A DNA stretch of 64,000 nt from NCBI GenBank assembly GCA_964598765.1, contig CAZRCZ010000006.1, positions 116,432 through 180,431 on the forward strand, given 5' to 3'. This stretch comes from CAZRCZ01 sp964598765 (GTDB taxonomy: Bacteria; Sumerlaeota; Sumerlaeia; MVZB01; JAJFLK01). The notes under the pieces are model-generated. The model made no database searches. It was given only the letters and a program-made list of their open reading frames with translations, and was not told where the DNA came from. This document shows positions 34,951 through 43,758 of this stretch, in pieces (within the stretch, counting starts at the first letter, position 1; every line of letters begins with the position of its first letter). A program made the translations under genes and the position numbers.

Positions 34951-35705
34951 AGAAATTCCATCTGCTCCCGACGGATGAAAACCTGATTGCGTCCGCCGTA
35001 GGTGGCCTTGATCCATCCCTTGACGCCCGCGTCGCCAGCTTCGATCATCGTGCCCGGAGGAAGCACAAAATCGTAGGTGGTCGCGCCTTCATACGGCGCG
35101 GATCGGGGATGGGCGTCATCGGCGACGACGATCGCCAACGGTTTATTCGCTTCTTGCGTGTATTTGATTCCGGCGAAGAAATGCCCGATCACCGCCAGCG
35201 CGATGAAGACCGTGGATGACCGTTTGAAAATCAACCTCGCTGGTTTTCCCTTGGGCATCCAAAAGAGGAGCGCGAGAAACAAACCGGCCAGAAAAGTCGC
35301 CGCGCCTGCCAGCCCGGCCCATTCGTTGAGCGAAAGATATCCGTAAATTGCCTCCAAGGGAGGAAGCGGAAATACGGCGACCTGCGAGGACAAATCCGGA
35401 GCCAGAAGATCGAGATTGGCGCGAACGTCGCCGTCGCGCGGCGCGAGGCGTTTGGCCTTCAACAACATCCAAATCGCGCGCCCTTTTTGACCGTCGCGCG
35501 CGTAAGCCGTGCCCAAATTGTAATAAAGGTTGGGATCGGCGACGCCGCGATCCACCAGCGCGGAGTATCCCGCAATGGCGTCCTTCCATTTGGATTGGGC
35601 GGCGGCGGCATAGGCGTCGTCGGCAATCTTGGAGGAGAGTTGGGGAGCGGTTGTTTGCGCGAAGGTTTTCCAAGAAACAAGGAGCACTGCCGCCGTAAGG
35701 ATCAA
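34947..35705 (-). CDS. batE: BatE-like TPR/SH3 membrane protein
   Basis: A hydrophobic signal or anchor (ILILTAAVLLVSW) is followed by TPR-like helices (AGYSALVDRGVADPNLYYNL, then GRAIWMLLKAKRLAPRDGDV), two membrane helices (EWAGLAGAATFLAGLFLALL; SSTVFIALAVIGHFFAG) and a C-terminal SH3-like domain (HPRSAPYEGATTYDFVLPPG). This is the BatE plan. The start is unclear: the open frame runs back to 35948, through a family A repeat and into batD. I used a TTG with GGA six bases before it (35705) because everything upstream is repeat-encoded. The stop overlaps the kinase start. Confidence 0.72.
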   Translation of the reverse strand: MILTAAVLLVSWKTFAQTTAPQLSSKIADDAYAAAAQSKWKDAIAGYSALVDRGVADPNLYYNLGTAYARDGQKGRAIWMLLKAKRLAPRDGDVRANLDLLAPDLSSQVAVFPLPPLEAIYGYLSLNEWAGLAGAATFLAGLFLALLFWMPKGKPARLIFKRSSTVFIALAVIGHFFAGIKYTQEANKPLAIVVADDAHPRSAPYEGATTYDFVLPPGTMIEAGDAGVKGWIKATYGGRNQVFIRREQMEFL

Positions 35706-35716
35706 GATTTTCCGAT

Positions 35717-35890
35717 GGAATTCACCACAGAGACACAGAGAGGATCCCTGTTCGCAAGCGGTGGCTTGAGACACGAAACGGCGCCTGATTGTTGCGTCGT
35801 TGAATCTTCGGTCGTTCTTTCTCACTGAAGGCTGATTTTTTCCGAATGCTTTCATCCGGCCAAATCGCTCTCTGTGTCTCTGCGGCAAAC
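35717..35890. repeat. Family A inverted repeat between batD and the batE-like gene (copy A7)
   Basis: GAATTCACCACAGAGACACA (from 35718) and CTCTCTGTGTCTCTGCGGCA (from 35868) are inverted about 120 bp apart. They fill the whole gap between two genes of the Bat operon. Confidence 0.8.
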
Positions 35891-35899
35891 CCATTTTCT

Positions 35900-37723
35900 T
35901 CATACACTCTTCAAAATAGTTTCCGCTTCCGTGCACCAATCCGCGCATTTGCGACCGCCCGCCATTGCGGGAGCATAGCGGACGGCGGAGCAGGAATTGA
36001 TAATTTCAACAATCCGTTTCGCTTGGACTTCGGCCAAGCCGTCCCGAACCAGCCAATGGTGGATTTCCTCCCCCGTCAAACCTTCGGCGGAGAGATTGTG
36101 GCGGTCGGCAATGAATTCCCTTAGGGCGTGTTCGAGCGCAAAGACGGCGTCGGCTTCCCTTCCTTCGGGAAGTTCGCGGACTTTGGCCAGCTTCGCGCTC
36201 AAAACGCTTCCAGCCTGATTGCGCCGCGTTTCGACGGGATCGAGCCGGTCGCGCCGCCGGGCGCGAAGAAGAAGAATTCCCGCCGCCGTGAGCGACCCGA
36301 TCTGCGCGGTCCAATAAAACGGACTTTCCGACAATGGAGTCGGTCGGATCGCGGCGACATTCACCACTGGTCTAATGAAACGCAATCCCGTCACCAACTC
36401 TGAAGGAGGTTCGGTTCGGGGTTTTCCGGCGACGGCAATCGGCTCGCCGTGCCCCGGCGCGATTTCGATTTCCTGCTCGGCTGAATGCAATTTCTTATAT
36501 TGTCCCGTCTCAGGATCGAAGATCGTGTAGTCCACGATGGGGACGGGGAGTTTGCCCGGTCTGCTGGGACGCATCAGGTATTCAATGATTTTTCTGCCGC
36601 CCAACCCTTTTTCGTTGTTCCACTTTTCCGTTTTCTCCGTCTGATCAAACAATTCAAAATTCGGATTTTCGGGATACTGGGGAACTGCGGCGAGCGCGAT
36701 ATTTCCTTTGCCTTCGATTTCAACTTTTAAGGTCACGTAATCGTCCTGAGTCGCGGACGCTCGGTCCACCTTGGAATTGAGTGTGAAACTTCCGACCGTG
36801 CCGTTAAACTTCGGGTCGCGTCCTTGTTCGGGCAGGGGTTTCACATTGAGTCTCAACGTGCCCGACATCGCCGTCGCCATGACTTGCCCCTCGCCGAACG
36901 GCTCGAAGAACGAGTCGCCCAATGGGGATTGACGGCGTCTGCGCGTGTTCGTGAGCAACGTAAATCGCACACCGAAACCTTCCAAGTCATAAACTCCAGC
37001 GTGCGTGGGGGTCAGAGCGGCGCGGTAGAGAAGCGCCGTTTGATATTGCTGGCCGTCCACCGTCTCGCTCTGAAAATGCAAATCCCCCTTCGCTTGAAAC
37101 ACGTCGTCGGCCAGCATTTCCTTGAACTCCGGCGCGGCCAGACTCATACCTTGCAGGTTCTGTCGGATTTGCGGGTCAATGTAAAAATAATAGGAGAGTC
37201 GAATCGGCTCGCTGACGTAGGGATCGTTTTTGGTAAGAACAGGGCGGATAAACACCTTGCCGCGCAACATTTGATTGACGGCCGGATCGTCGGTGCGCGG
37301 ATTCAAGAGGGGTTCCTTGCGAAGGCTTGGCGGAAAGGCATCCATGCTTTCGGCCTCGACCCGAATCCGAACGGGAACCGTCCGCAGGGTCTTGCCTCCG
37401 AATTGCAGAACCGATTCGCCGATGACGTATTCTCCCGGCGTCTGTGCGGCGAGGATGAAGGTCAATTGAAGCGTCGATCGGATGGAGGAATTGATGATCG
37501 TCGTTTGGCGACCGGTTTGCGCGTCGCTGACAAGTTTTAATCGTCCGAAATCGGGACGGGAGGGTTGGAGATCGGGAAGCGATTCGTCTCCTTCCATCGT
37601 CAAGGTAAACGTGATCGGATCGCCGACCGAGTAACGCGAAGCCGAAACTTTGGCTTCAAACCGCGTTAATTCCGCGCGGGCGGACAATGAAAGCAAGCCG
37701 AACAAAAGCGCCGCCCCAAACAT
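35900..37723 (-). CDS. batD: BatD-family oxygen-tolerance protein
   Basis: A large periplasmic protein with beta-sandwich repeats and a C-terminal membrane helix. After MFGAALLFGLLSLSARAE (signal) come FEAKVSASRYSVGDPITFTL and YYFYIDPQIRQNLQGMS, the usual BatD opening with repeated Ig-like domains, then SPFYWTAQIGSLTAAGILLL (membrane) and a cytoplasmic helical tail (LREFIADRHNLSAEGLTGEE). Chosen start: ATG 37723 (608 residues). The open frame extends upstream to 37909, but those 62 residues are encoded by the family B repeat. Known BatD proteins work with the vWA proteins BatA and BatB in aerotolerance or envelope stress. Confidence 0.82.
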   Translation of the reverse strand: MFGAALLFGLLSLSARAELTRFEAKVSASRYSVGDPITFTLTMEGDESLPDLQPSRPDFGRLKLVSDAQTGRQTTIINSSIRSTLQLTFILAAQTPGEYVIGESVLQFGGKTLRTVPVRIRVEAESMDAFPPSLRKEPLLNPRTDDPAVNQMLRGKVFIRPVLTKNDPYVSEPIRLSYYFYIDPQIRQNLQGMSLAAPEFKEMLADDVFQAKGDLHFQSETVDGQQYQTALLYRAALTPTHAGVYDLEGFGVRFTLLTNTRRRRQSPLGDSFFEPFGEGQVMATAMSGTLRLNVKPLPEQGRDPKFNGTVGSFTLNSKVDRASATQDDYVTLKVEIEGKGNIALAAVPQYPENPNFELFDQTEKTEKWNNEKGLGGRKIIEYLMRPSRPGKLPVPIVDYTIFDPETGQYKKLHSAEQEIEIAPGHGEPIAVAGKPRTEPPSELVTGLRFIRPVVNVAAIRPTPLSESPFYWTAQIGSLTAAGILLLRARRRDRLDPVETRRNQAGSVLSAKLAKVRELPEGREADAVFALEHALREFIADRHNLSAEGLTGEEIHHWLVRDGLAEVQAKRIVEIINSCSAVRYAPAMAGGRKCADWCTEAETILKSV

Positions 37724-37750
37724 ATTCGTTTGTCCGAGGATGACGCGCCG

Positions 37751-37882
37751 CTTTTTGTGGAGTGCGGGAGCTTGCTCCCGCTTTCGTAGCGGCGGCTTGC
37801 CGCCGCATGTAAAGGATGGGGTTCCCGGGCGCGGGCAAGCCCGCGCTAGAAAAGCGGCGGCAAGCCGCCGCACTCCAAAAAA
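37751..37882. repeat. Family B palindromic repeat (copy B1)
   Basis: GTGGAGTGCGGGAGCTTGCT with hairpin GCGGGAGCTTGCTCCCGC, then GCGGCGGCTTGCCGCCGC, GCGCGGGCAAGCCCGCGC, and finally GCGGCGGCAAGCCGCCGC with ACTCCAAA. The ends are mutual inverses, with three more hairpins inside. It lies between batC and batD. Confidence 0.85.
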
Positions 37883-37915
37883 CGGGGAGTTTCGAATGCG
37901 CCCATCCATCTCTTT

Positions 37916-38911
37916 TTACCAATCCCGTTCCAATCGTTTGCTCGATCCGCGTCCCTGAAACTGGAAGAGCTTTTTGAATTGTTCAGGCTTGTCCTTGGTC
38001 AACGAATTCAGCAGACGCAGGGCGTCGAGTTGCTGGGGCGTCGGCTCTTGCGGTTGATCCTGCGATTGTCCCGCCTCGGAGGAGGACTGGGCTTGTTTGG
38101 CTTGGTTTTGAGAGGCGGGAGTCGGCGTAGCCTCTAATCCGCCTTGCTGTTTCTTTTGGTCCTTCGGCTCATCCGATTGCTTTCCCTGATCTTGGCGATT
38201 CTGTTCCGAGTTCTGCTTGTCCTTGTCTTCTTTTTGCTCGCCGCTTTGTTGTTGTTGCTGTTGGTTCTGCTTCTCGTTCCCTTCCTGTCGTTGATTTTTG
38301 TTCTGTTCGTCTTGTCCCTTTTGTTGATTCTGATCGGAGGGCCCCTGCCCTTGATTCTTTTGATTCTTGTTCTGCTTTTGCTTCTGGTCGTTTTGGCTCT
38401 GTTGTTGTTGCTGTTGTTGCATCTGTTCTTCCAAATTCCGAAGGATCAGCTTGGTTGTTTCGAAATTGTATTTGGCGTCCTTGTCGGAGGGATCGGCGAG
38501 AATGGCTTGGCGAAAGGCGTCCAATCCCGCGCGGAGGGCTTTGACTTTTTCTTCGGGTTTCTTCGGTTTTTCCCCCTCGCTTTGGGCTTCCATGACCCGG
38601 CTGTAGCCGAGATTGAAAAAGGAGTCGCGGGGAGAAGAGGTCCCCTGATAGTTGAGGGATTTCGTCAGCGCGTCGGTGGCTTGGGGAAATTGCTTCTTCT
38701 CCGCCAACGTCGTTCCCAAATCGTATTGAATCGCGGCGGAATTGGGATCCAATTCCCCAGCCTTTTGAAACGAATCCAGCGCCTTGTCGAGTTGCTTTTG
38801 CTTGTAGGCTTCGACCCCTTTTCGCGCTTCCTTTTGGGCGGGATCGGCGGAAAGGGAGAAGGACAGAAACACCATTGGGAAAGCCAAAAGACAATGCAAT
38901 CTCTCCCTCAA
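37916..38911 (-). CDS. batC: BatC-like TPR protein with a long Gln-rich tail
   Basis: From TTG 38911 the product (332 residues) starts with a neat signal peptide (LRERLHCLLAFPMVFLSFSL, cleaved after SA). TPR units follow (KGVEAYKQKQLDKALDSFQK; AAIQYDLGTTLAEKKQFPQA), then about 130 residues of Gln/Lys/Asn low complexity, and the BatC end LDALRLLNSLTKDKPEQFKK. The upstream frame to 39016 translates a family F repeat (NLNLPNASS and similar) and is probably not part of the mature protein. Start and n-region themselves lie at the edge of that repeat, which also offers GGA-type Shine-Dalgarno words. It sits between batB and batD, as in other bat operons. Confidence 0.8.
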   Translation of the reverse strand: MRERLHCLLAFPMVFLSFSLSADPAQKEARKGVEAYKQKQLDKALDSFQKAGELDPNSAAIQYDLGTTLAEKKQFPQATDALTKSLNYQGTSSPRDSFFNLGYSRVMEAQSEGEKPKKPEEKVKALRAGLDAFRQAILADPSDKDAKYNFETTKLILRNLEEQMQQQQQQQSQNDQKQKQNKNQKNQGQGPSDQNQQKGQDEQNKNQRQEGNEKQNQQQQQQSGEQKEDKDKQNSEQNRQDQGKQSDEPKDQKKQQGGLEATPTPASQNQAKQAQSSSEAGQSQDQPQEPTPQQLDALRLLNSLTKDKPEQFKKLFQFQGRGSSKRLERDW

Positions 38912-39006
38912 TCCTAATCCTAATCTTAATCTTAATCCTAATCCTCCCGATGAAGCGTTCGGGAGATTAAGATTAAGATCAGGATTGGGATTTGGATTAA
39001 GATCAG
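38908..39006. repeat. Family F inverted repeat (copy F1)
   Basis: Left arm of AATCCTAATC/AATCTTAATC units (38908-38948) and an inverted right arm of GATTAAGATTAAGATC units (38964-39006) around CCCGATGAAGCGTTCGGGAG. It covers the start region of batC. Confidence 0.85.
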
Positions 39007-39022
39007 GAATCACCATGGGAGA

Positions 39023-40072
39023 TCACCGAGGGGATGCTTGCGATTCGGCGGCGCGGGACGCAACCGCGCGGAGGGGATTGAGGTCGCCCGATTGTTCGGG
39101 ACGAGAAATCAAGAGCCACGCCAGCAAGATCAAGGCGGGGGCGACAAACCATGCATATCGGTCCTGATAGATCACAAGCTTCGTGGATTCCAGCTTCGTC
39201 TTCTGCAATTCGTTGAGTTGCCGGGCAACTTCGTCCACCGCGCCGACGGGATTGCTCCCGGCGAGGAACGCGGCGCCGCCGGTCGCTTCCGCGATTGCCT
39301 TCAAACTCGTGGCATCCATTTTCGAAGTCACCTTGGTTCCTTGAACGGTCTCTTTGTAGCCGCGCAATTTGTCGGGGACCGGCGCGCCGATCTCCGTGCC
39401 GATTCCGATGGTGAATATCCGAACATTTTTCTCCGCCGCCGCTTGCGCGGCCTTCAATCCCTGCCCCTCATTATCCTCACCGTCGGTCAGAAGCACAAGC
39501 GCGGGAGTTCCGACGCCGCCGCGCTCGAACGCTCCGACGGCGACGTGGATCGCCTTGCCGATGTCGGTTCCGGCGACGCCAATCGAATTGGCATCCAACG
39601 CTTCGAGAACCAGATTGGCCAACGAAAGATCGAGCGTCATGGGGCAATTCAGGAAGGCGTCTCCCGCGAATGCGATGATGCCGACGCGATTTCCCTTTAA
39701 CCGTCGGATCAATCCCTTGAGGCTTTCCTTGGCCTTGGCGAGCCGGTTGGGTTTGACGTCCTCGGCCATCATGCTGGGCGAAACGTCCAAGGCAATGATC
39801 ACGTCCACACCCGAACGGGTGATGTTCTGCTCGATCCTCCCGTATTGCGGGCGAGCCGATGAAAAAGCGAGAAGCGAGAAAACCGCCAGCCCCATCAGCA
39901 TCCGCCGTGCCCGCCATCGTCCGATGGAGGCGGGGAATAATTGGGAGACCAAAGGGGATTGGCCGATTTTTTCCATCGCCCGGCGACGACGCTTCTGTCC
40001 CAGCCAACCCAATAAGGCCAAGAGGGGAATCAGGGTCAAAGTCCAGAGGTTTGTCGGATTTCCGAAGTGCAT
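39023..40072 (-). CDS. batB: BatB: von Willebrand A-domain membrane protein
   Basis: A 349-residue protein with two N-terminal membrane helices (LWTLTLIPLLALLGWL; RMLMGLAVFSLLAFSSA), a vWA domain (about 88-290) with a complete metal-ion adhesion site (D96-x-S98-x-S100 in ALDVSPSM, T in GVAGTDIGK, D in LLTDGEDNEG) and a C-terminal helix (YAWFVAPALILLAWLLI). It would bind partner proteins through Mg2+ at the periplasmic face, with BatA. The C-terminal tail is cytoplasmic. Start ATG at 40072, about 30 bp beyond repeat A8, which separates it from batA. Confidence 0.92.
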   Translation of the reverse strand: MHFGNPTNLWTLTLIPLLALLGWLGQKRRRRAMEKIGQSPLVSQLFPASIGRWRARRMLMGLAVFSLLAFSSARPQYGRIEQNITRSGVDVIIALDVSPSMMAEDVKPNRLAKAKESLKGLIRRLKGNRVGIIAFAGDAFLNCPMTLDLSLANLVLEALDANSIGVAGTDIGKAIHVAVGAFERGGVGTPALVLLTDGEDNEGQGLKAAQAAAEKNVRIFTIGIGTEIGAPVPDKLRGYKETVQGTKVTSKMDATSLKAIAEATGGAAFLAGSNPVGAVDEVARQLNELQKTKLESTKLVIYQDRYAWFVAPALILLAWLLISRPEQSGDLNPLRAVASRAAESQASPR

Positions 40073-40103
40073 GGATTATGGTTGTTGAGCAATTCCCAGC
40101 ATG

Positions 40104-40272
40104 AAGATTAAACACAAAGAGCACCAAGGAGGCACGAAGAGACACGAAGAATTGAGACGTGAAAATCTCAATAAATCCCCCGGCCCCAACGCGAGTCGCG
40201 CAATGGCTCTGTCGAATCGTCTCTCTTTCTTCATCGTGATCTTCGCGCCTTCTTCGTGTCTTCGTGTTTAAC
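40104..40272. repeat. Family A inverted repeat between batA and batB (copy A8)
   Basis: AAACACAAAGAGCACCAAGG with GGCACGAAGAGACACGAAGA (left, 40109-40150) and CCTTCTTCGTGTCTTCGTGT (right, from 40248) are inverted about 80 bp apart. The sequence words match copy A5. Confidence 0.85.
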
Positions 40273-40280
40273 CATCAGTC

Positions 40281-41288
40281 TCATGGAAACGACCACAGCC
40301 ACGTTTGATCCAGCAGGAAGGCAATACCGAACAAAAGCAGGGCCGGAATAATGAGATAATGCGCTAACTCGTCGAAGTAGTTCGTCTGAGTCTCCTCGAA
40401 TTTGGTTTTCTCCATCTTGTCAATTTGGGCGTAAATCGCTTCGAGTTTTTTTCCGTCGGTGGCCTCGAAGAATTGCCCGCCTGTCTTTTCCGCGATGCCT
40501 CCCATCGTTTCGGTGTCAATGTGGGATCGGATGGTTTGAATGATCGTCCCACCGGGAACGGCGACCGGAATTTCGACCAAGCCTCTGCTTCCGACACCGA
40601 TGGTATAGACGCGCACGCCCAGTTGTTTGGCAATCTCGGCGGCAGGAAGCGGTTGGATTTCTCCCCAGTTGTTTTCGCCGTCGGTCAGTAAAATCACCAC
40701 TTTGCTCTTGGTCGGCGAATCCTTGATCTTGTTGACCGCGTTGGACAAACCCATGCCGATTGCCGTCGCGTTTCCATCCACCAGATCGAAATTGATCCGG
40801 TCAAGGAATGTCGTCAACGCCGCGTAGTCCTGCGTGAGAGGACAAAGCGTGAAGGTTTCCTTGGCGAAAATGACGATGCCGATCAGGTCGTCGTTGCGTT
40901 GGGAGATGAATTGTTTTGCGACTTCCTTGACCTTCTCCAGTCGGTTCGGCTGGAAGTCCAGAGCGCGCATGGATTCGCTGACGTCCATGACCAACATGAT
41001 GCTGATTCCCTCGCTCCGGCGGGGATTTTCCTTCCAAGGGCTTTGCGGTCGCGCCAGAGCCACGACCAACAAAATGAAAGCCATGAGGGGAAAAAGAGTC
41101 AGCAGTCCCCTCAATCTTGTTCTCAAGGTTCGGCGCGGAAGATCAAGCAAATCAATGGATGAAAACCGGAGTTTGGGGGTGGATCGTCTTCTGCCGCGCC
41201 AAATCCGGAAGAGAATCGGCGGCAGGGCCAAAAGAAGCAGAAATGCCTTCGGTTCGGCAAAAATGAGGGATCGCAGGAAACCGATCAT
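40281..41288 (-). CDS. batA: BatA: von Willebrand A-domain membrane protein
   Basis: A 335-residue paralogue of BatB with the same plan: helices near 14-30 and 60-79, a vWA domain (about 94-300) with D102-x-S104-x-S106 in VMDVSESM and LLTDGENNWGE, and a C-terminal helix (YLIIPALLLFGIAFLL). Its ATG overlaps the stop of the upstream gene (ATGA), so the two are made together. MoxR-type ATPases are thought to act on vWA proteins of this kind, and one is encoded upstream in the same run. Confidence 0.92.
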   Translation of the reverse strand: MIGFLRSLIFAEPKAFLLLLALPPILFRIWRGRRRSTPKLRFSSIDLLDLPRRTLRTRLRGLLTLFPLMAFILLVVALARPQSPWKENPRRSEGISIMLVMDVSESMRALDFQPNRLEKVKEVAKQFISQRNDDLIGIVIFAKETFTLCPLTQDYAALTTFLDRINFDLVDGNATAIGMGLSNAVNKIKDSPTKSKVVILLTDGENNWGEIQPLPAAEIAKQLGVRVYTIGVGSRGLVEIPVAVPGGTIIQTIRSHIDTETMGGIAEKTGGQFFEATDGKKLEAIYAQIDKMEKTKFEETQTNYFDELAHYLIIPALLLFGIAFLLDQTWLWSFP

Positions 41289-42316
41289 GAGGCGACAACC
41301 CCGGCTTGTTCCTCGGACGCGAGCGATTGCGCGACATTTCCAAGTTCTTCAGCGGGCGTCGTCGCCAACACAATCGCCTTGGCGTCCTCCCAAATCGTTT
41401 GCCAACGTTCGCGGGTCGGCTCGAATTTGGAGAATTTCACCAAATCGCACTCATTCAGAAATTTGCGAACGTCCCCGCAATACTCCGCTCTGGATTCTCT
41501 CCGCTGGAGGGATTGAACACATTCATACGTGGTCATTTCCAAGGCGTCGAATAAGAATCGGCGGGCGAGATAACCCCGGACAACGTCGGCGGCGAGCGAG
41601 TCAATTTCCTTGACCGGTCCCTCCCGACATACGTTCAGCCGCCGCAACCGTTCGATCTGGCGCAACGCCCAAGGTCCGGGGGGCAACTCCGGCTCGGAAG
41701 GTTTTTCCGGTTCGGATTTTTTCCGGCGTTTCCACAACAACCAAAGAACGTATGCCAGCGCGGCGGTTGCCAATGCTCCGCCGACGGCATATCCGGTCCA
41801 CGCCCAATCGCGCGGAAATTCATAAAGGGGGCGCAGACCGACGAGTTCGGTCTTGGTCTCTTTCGGATCACGGATGCCCGCGATCTTGATCGTCGTCGTT
41901 GTGGCGCTGTCTTCGGCGGTGGTTCCCGTTTCTTCCCCCTTTGAGTCCGCGCGATAGAAGACGCACGTTTCCGGCAAAACTTGATCGCCCGTTTCAAACG
42001 CGCTGATCCGCGCGCTCCATAATCCCGTGACTTCCTTGGCTCCGCCGCTCTTGTTCCCGACCGGTTTCCAAGGCGCAGTCAACGACCATTGATCGGGATC
42101 AATCTTCGACTCGACCCGCAAAATCCTTTGGGGATCGAATTGAGAATCCGCGCATTGAAGATAAACTTCGAAGGGAGTTCCGATTTGCGCTTCGGGAGTC
42201 GAAGGTTGAAGCTGGAATGGCTCGCCTGCGGGAAGAAATATCGCAACGCTACCCAACAATGGGGCTAATGAAGCGTGGAGACCTGCCCAAGAGCGTTTCC
42301 TTGTTTTCTTAATCAT
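41285..42316 (-). CDS. Bat-cluster membrane protein, single helix, periplasmic and cytoplasmic domains
   Basis: A 343-residue protein: a signal peptide (KRSWAGLHASLAPLLGSVAI), a periplasmic beta domain (about 33-165) that looks BatD-like (PSTPEAQIGTPFEVYLQC), a membrane helix (WTGYAVGGALATAALAYVLW), a Lys/Pro/Glu linker and a cytoplasmic helical domain (LAADVVRGYLARRFLFDALE). Proteins of this plan sit between DUF58 and batA in many bat operons. No enzyme motif is visible. The start ATG and its first codons (MIKK) lie inside the left arm of a family F repeat. The stop overlaps batA. Confidence 0.72.
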   Translation of the reverse strand: MIKKTRKRSWAGLHASLAPLLGSVAIFLPAGEPFQLQPSTPEAQIGTPFEVYLQCADSQFDPQRILRVESKIDPDQWSLTAPWKPVGNKSGGAKEVTGLWSARISAFETGDQVLPETCVFYRADSKGEETGTTAEDSATTTTIKIAGIRDPKETKTELVGLRPLYEFPRDWAWTGYAVGGALATAALAYVLWLLWKRRKKSEPEKPSEPELPPGPWALRQIERLRRLNVCREGPVKEIDSLAADVVRGYLARRFLFDALEMTTYECVQSLQRRESRAEYCGDVRKFLNECDLVKFSKFEPTRERWQTIWEDAKAIVLATTPAEELGNVAQSLASEEQAGVVAS

Positions 42317-42411
42317 AATCTTAATCGTAATCAGTCATCCCTTCCGCGTCGTCCCTCCGGTTGGGAAATGGAGAGTCCTGATTAGGATTAAGATTAAGAT
42401 TATGATTAGGA
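42308..42411. repeat. Family F inverted repeat (copy F2)
   Basis: TTAATCATAATCTTAATCGT (left) and GATTAGGATTAAGATTAAGA (right) are inverted around a GC-richer core with CCCTTCCGCGTCGTCCCTCC. It fills the gap between the PpiC gene and the next Bat gene, and contributes that gene's start codon. Confidence 0.85.
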
Positions 42412-42423
42412 CACCTGAGGATA

Positions 42424-43743
42424 CTAAGGGGGTGAAGCTGTTGAATTCGGTTTTTCATTTTGGTTTTTTCCCTCCCCGCCGGACTGTCTCCCTTCCTTTA
42501 TCGCCTGCTTCAGGACCTCCTCATAAATCGTCACCGGAATAGACTTTTTCAAGTCTTGCAGAAGTTTGACTCTCGCCTCGTCGAATTTTTGCTTACGGGA
42601 AGCGGCATCGGCTTTGTCCTGAACCTGTTCGAAGGGATACGGTTCGGCGGACCGGTGGCCCACCACCTTAATCCAATGAAATCCGCGCGCGGTTTGGATT
42701 GGTCCGGTCGTCGTTCCGTCGTCGTATTGAACGAGCCGTTTGGCGAGCGAGGGAACCGAACCCAGATGCGGAATGAAATCTTCGTCCTCTCCGATCCACC
42801 CCAATTGGCTTCCTTCCGGCAAACTCCCCTTGTCGAGGCTGATTTCCCTGGCGACCTTTTCAAACGCTTCCCCACGCGACATTCGGTCTCCCGCGTCCTT
42901 GGCTTCCTTTTCCGTTTGGACGACAAGGTGCTCGGCGTTGAAGCCGGCGGGTCGGCTGAACTTTTGAATGTTCTGGTCGTAGTAACGGCGCGTTTCCTCT
43001 TTGTCCGGTTTCGGAAGGAGCGAACGGAGCACGGTTTGCGCCAAGAATTGCTGGTCGTGAAACCGCATCTGCATGGCGTATCCGGGAGCCTTGTCCTCCT
43101 TGCGGCGGCGCCCTTCCTCGGCCAAAAGCGCTTGGGTCATGTAATCCTGAACAAATTGCTCGAACTGTTCGGGCGTGGCTTGCTGGTCCTGATGGATTGC
43201 GCGCCAAGCGTTGAGTATTTCCTCCAGCGTAATCGAATTGGCGCCGACCTTGGCAATGGCGGTTGTCCCAAGCGGGGGAGACGCGGTGTCCGAAGTCCAG
43301 CCCGAGCCGGATTCCTTCTGCAATTGTTCCAAACGCTCCTTCAATTGCGATTTTCGTTCCGAGGAAGGGGCAAAAAAATAGGCCTTCTCCAACGCCGCTT
43401 CCGCCGCCGAGTGATCCGAAAGTTCTTCCCGATACAATTCCGCGAGGCGTTCCGATGCCTCGGAACGGGTCTTGTTGGAGATACGGTTATCCTGCGCCAA
43501 TCCTTGGTAAACTTCCGCGGCGGCTCGCCAAAGGCGCTCGGCTTCCATGTCCGCCGCTGTTTTCATCTGACGTTTTTCGCGCCGGAGGGTCAGCGGATTT
43601 CCAGCGCCCCCACCCGGCATCAAATTGGCCACGGTCACGAGGACAACGAGAATCAACGCCAACCATAATCCGATCATCCCCCATCGCGGATGGGGCGACG
43701 ATTCCAAGGGCGTGGCGGGGCGTTTTCGATCCGGTTTGGGCAT
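42424..43743 (-). CDS. Membrane-anchored parvulin-type peptidyl-prolyl isomerase (PpiC/SurA-like)
   Basis: A 439-residue protein with an N-terminal anchor (MIGLWLALILVVLVTVANLM), a helical region (about 60-150), a SurA-N-like segment (ANSITLEEILNAWRAIHQDQ) and a parvulin domain (about 268-375: AEHLVVQTEKEAKDAGDRMS, GSQLGWIGEDEDFI, ARGFHWIKVV). Such proteins help fold exported proteins on the periplasmic side. It is embedded between DUF58 and the Bat genes (15 bp from DUF58), which suggests it folds the Bat proteins or shares their stress. The Ser/Pro/Gln-rich tail is low complexity. Confidence 0.88.
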   Translation of the reverse strand: MPKPDRKRPATPLESSPHPRWGMIGLWLALILVVLVTVANLMPGGGAGNPLTLRREKRQMKTAADMEAERLWRAAAEVYQGLAQDNRISNKTRSEASERLAELYREELSDHSAAEAALEKAYFFAPSSERKSQLKERLEQLQKESGSGWTSDTASPPLGTTAIAKVGANSITLEEILNAWRAIHQDQQATPEQFEQFVQDYMTQALLAEEGRRRKEDKAPGYAMQMRFHDQQFLAQTVLRSLLPKPDKEETRRYYDQNIQKFSRPAGFNAEHLVVQTEKEAKDAGDRMSRGEAFEKVAREISLDKGSLPEGSQLGWIGEDEDFIPHLGSVPSLAKRLVQYDDGTTTGPIQTARGFHWIKVVGHRSAEPYPFEQVQDKADAASRKQKFDEARVKLLQDLKKSIPVTIYEEVLKQAIKEGRQSGGEGKNQNEKPNSTASPP

Positions 43744-43758
43744 GATACAATCCTTTGC

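Noticed and set aside
35706..35948. N-terminal extension of the batE-like gene to 35948
   Set aside because: The text is encoded by repeat A7 and by the end of batD; no homologue would share it.
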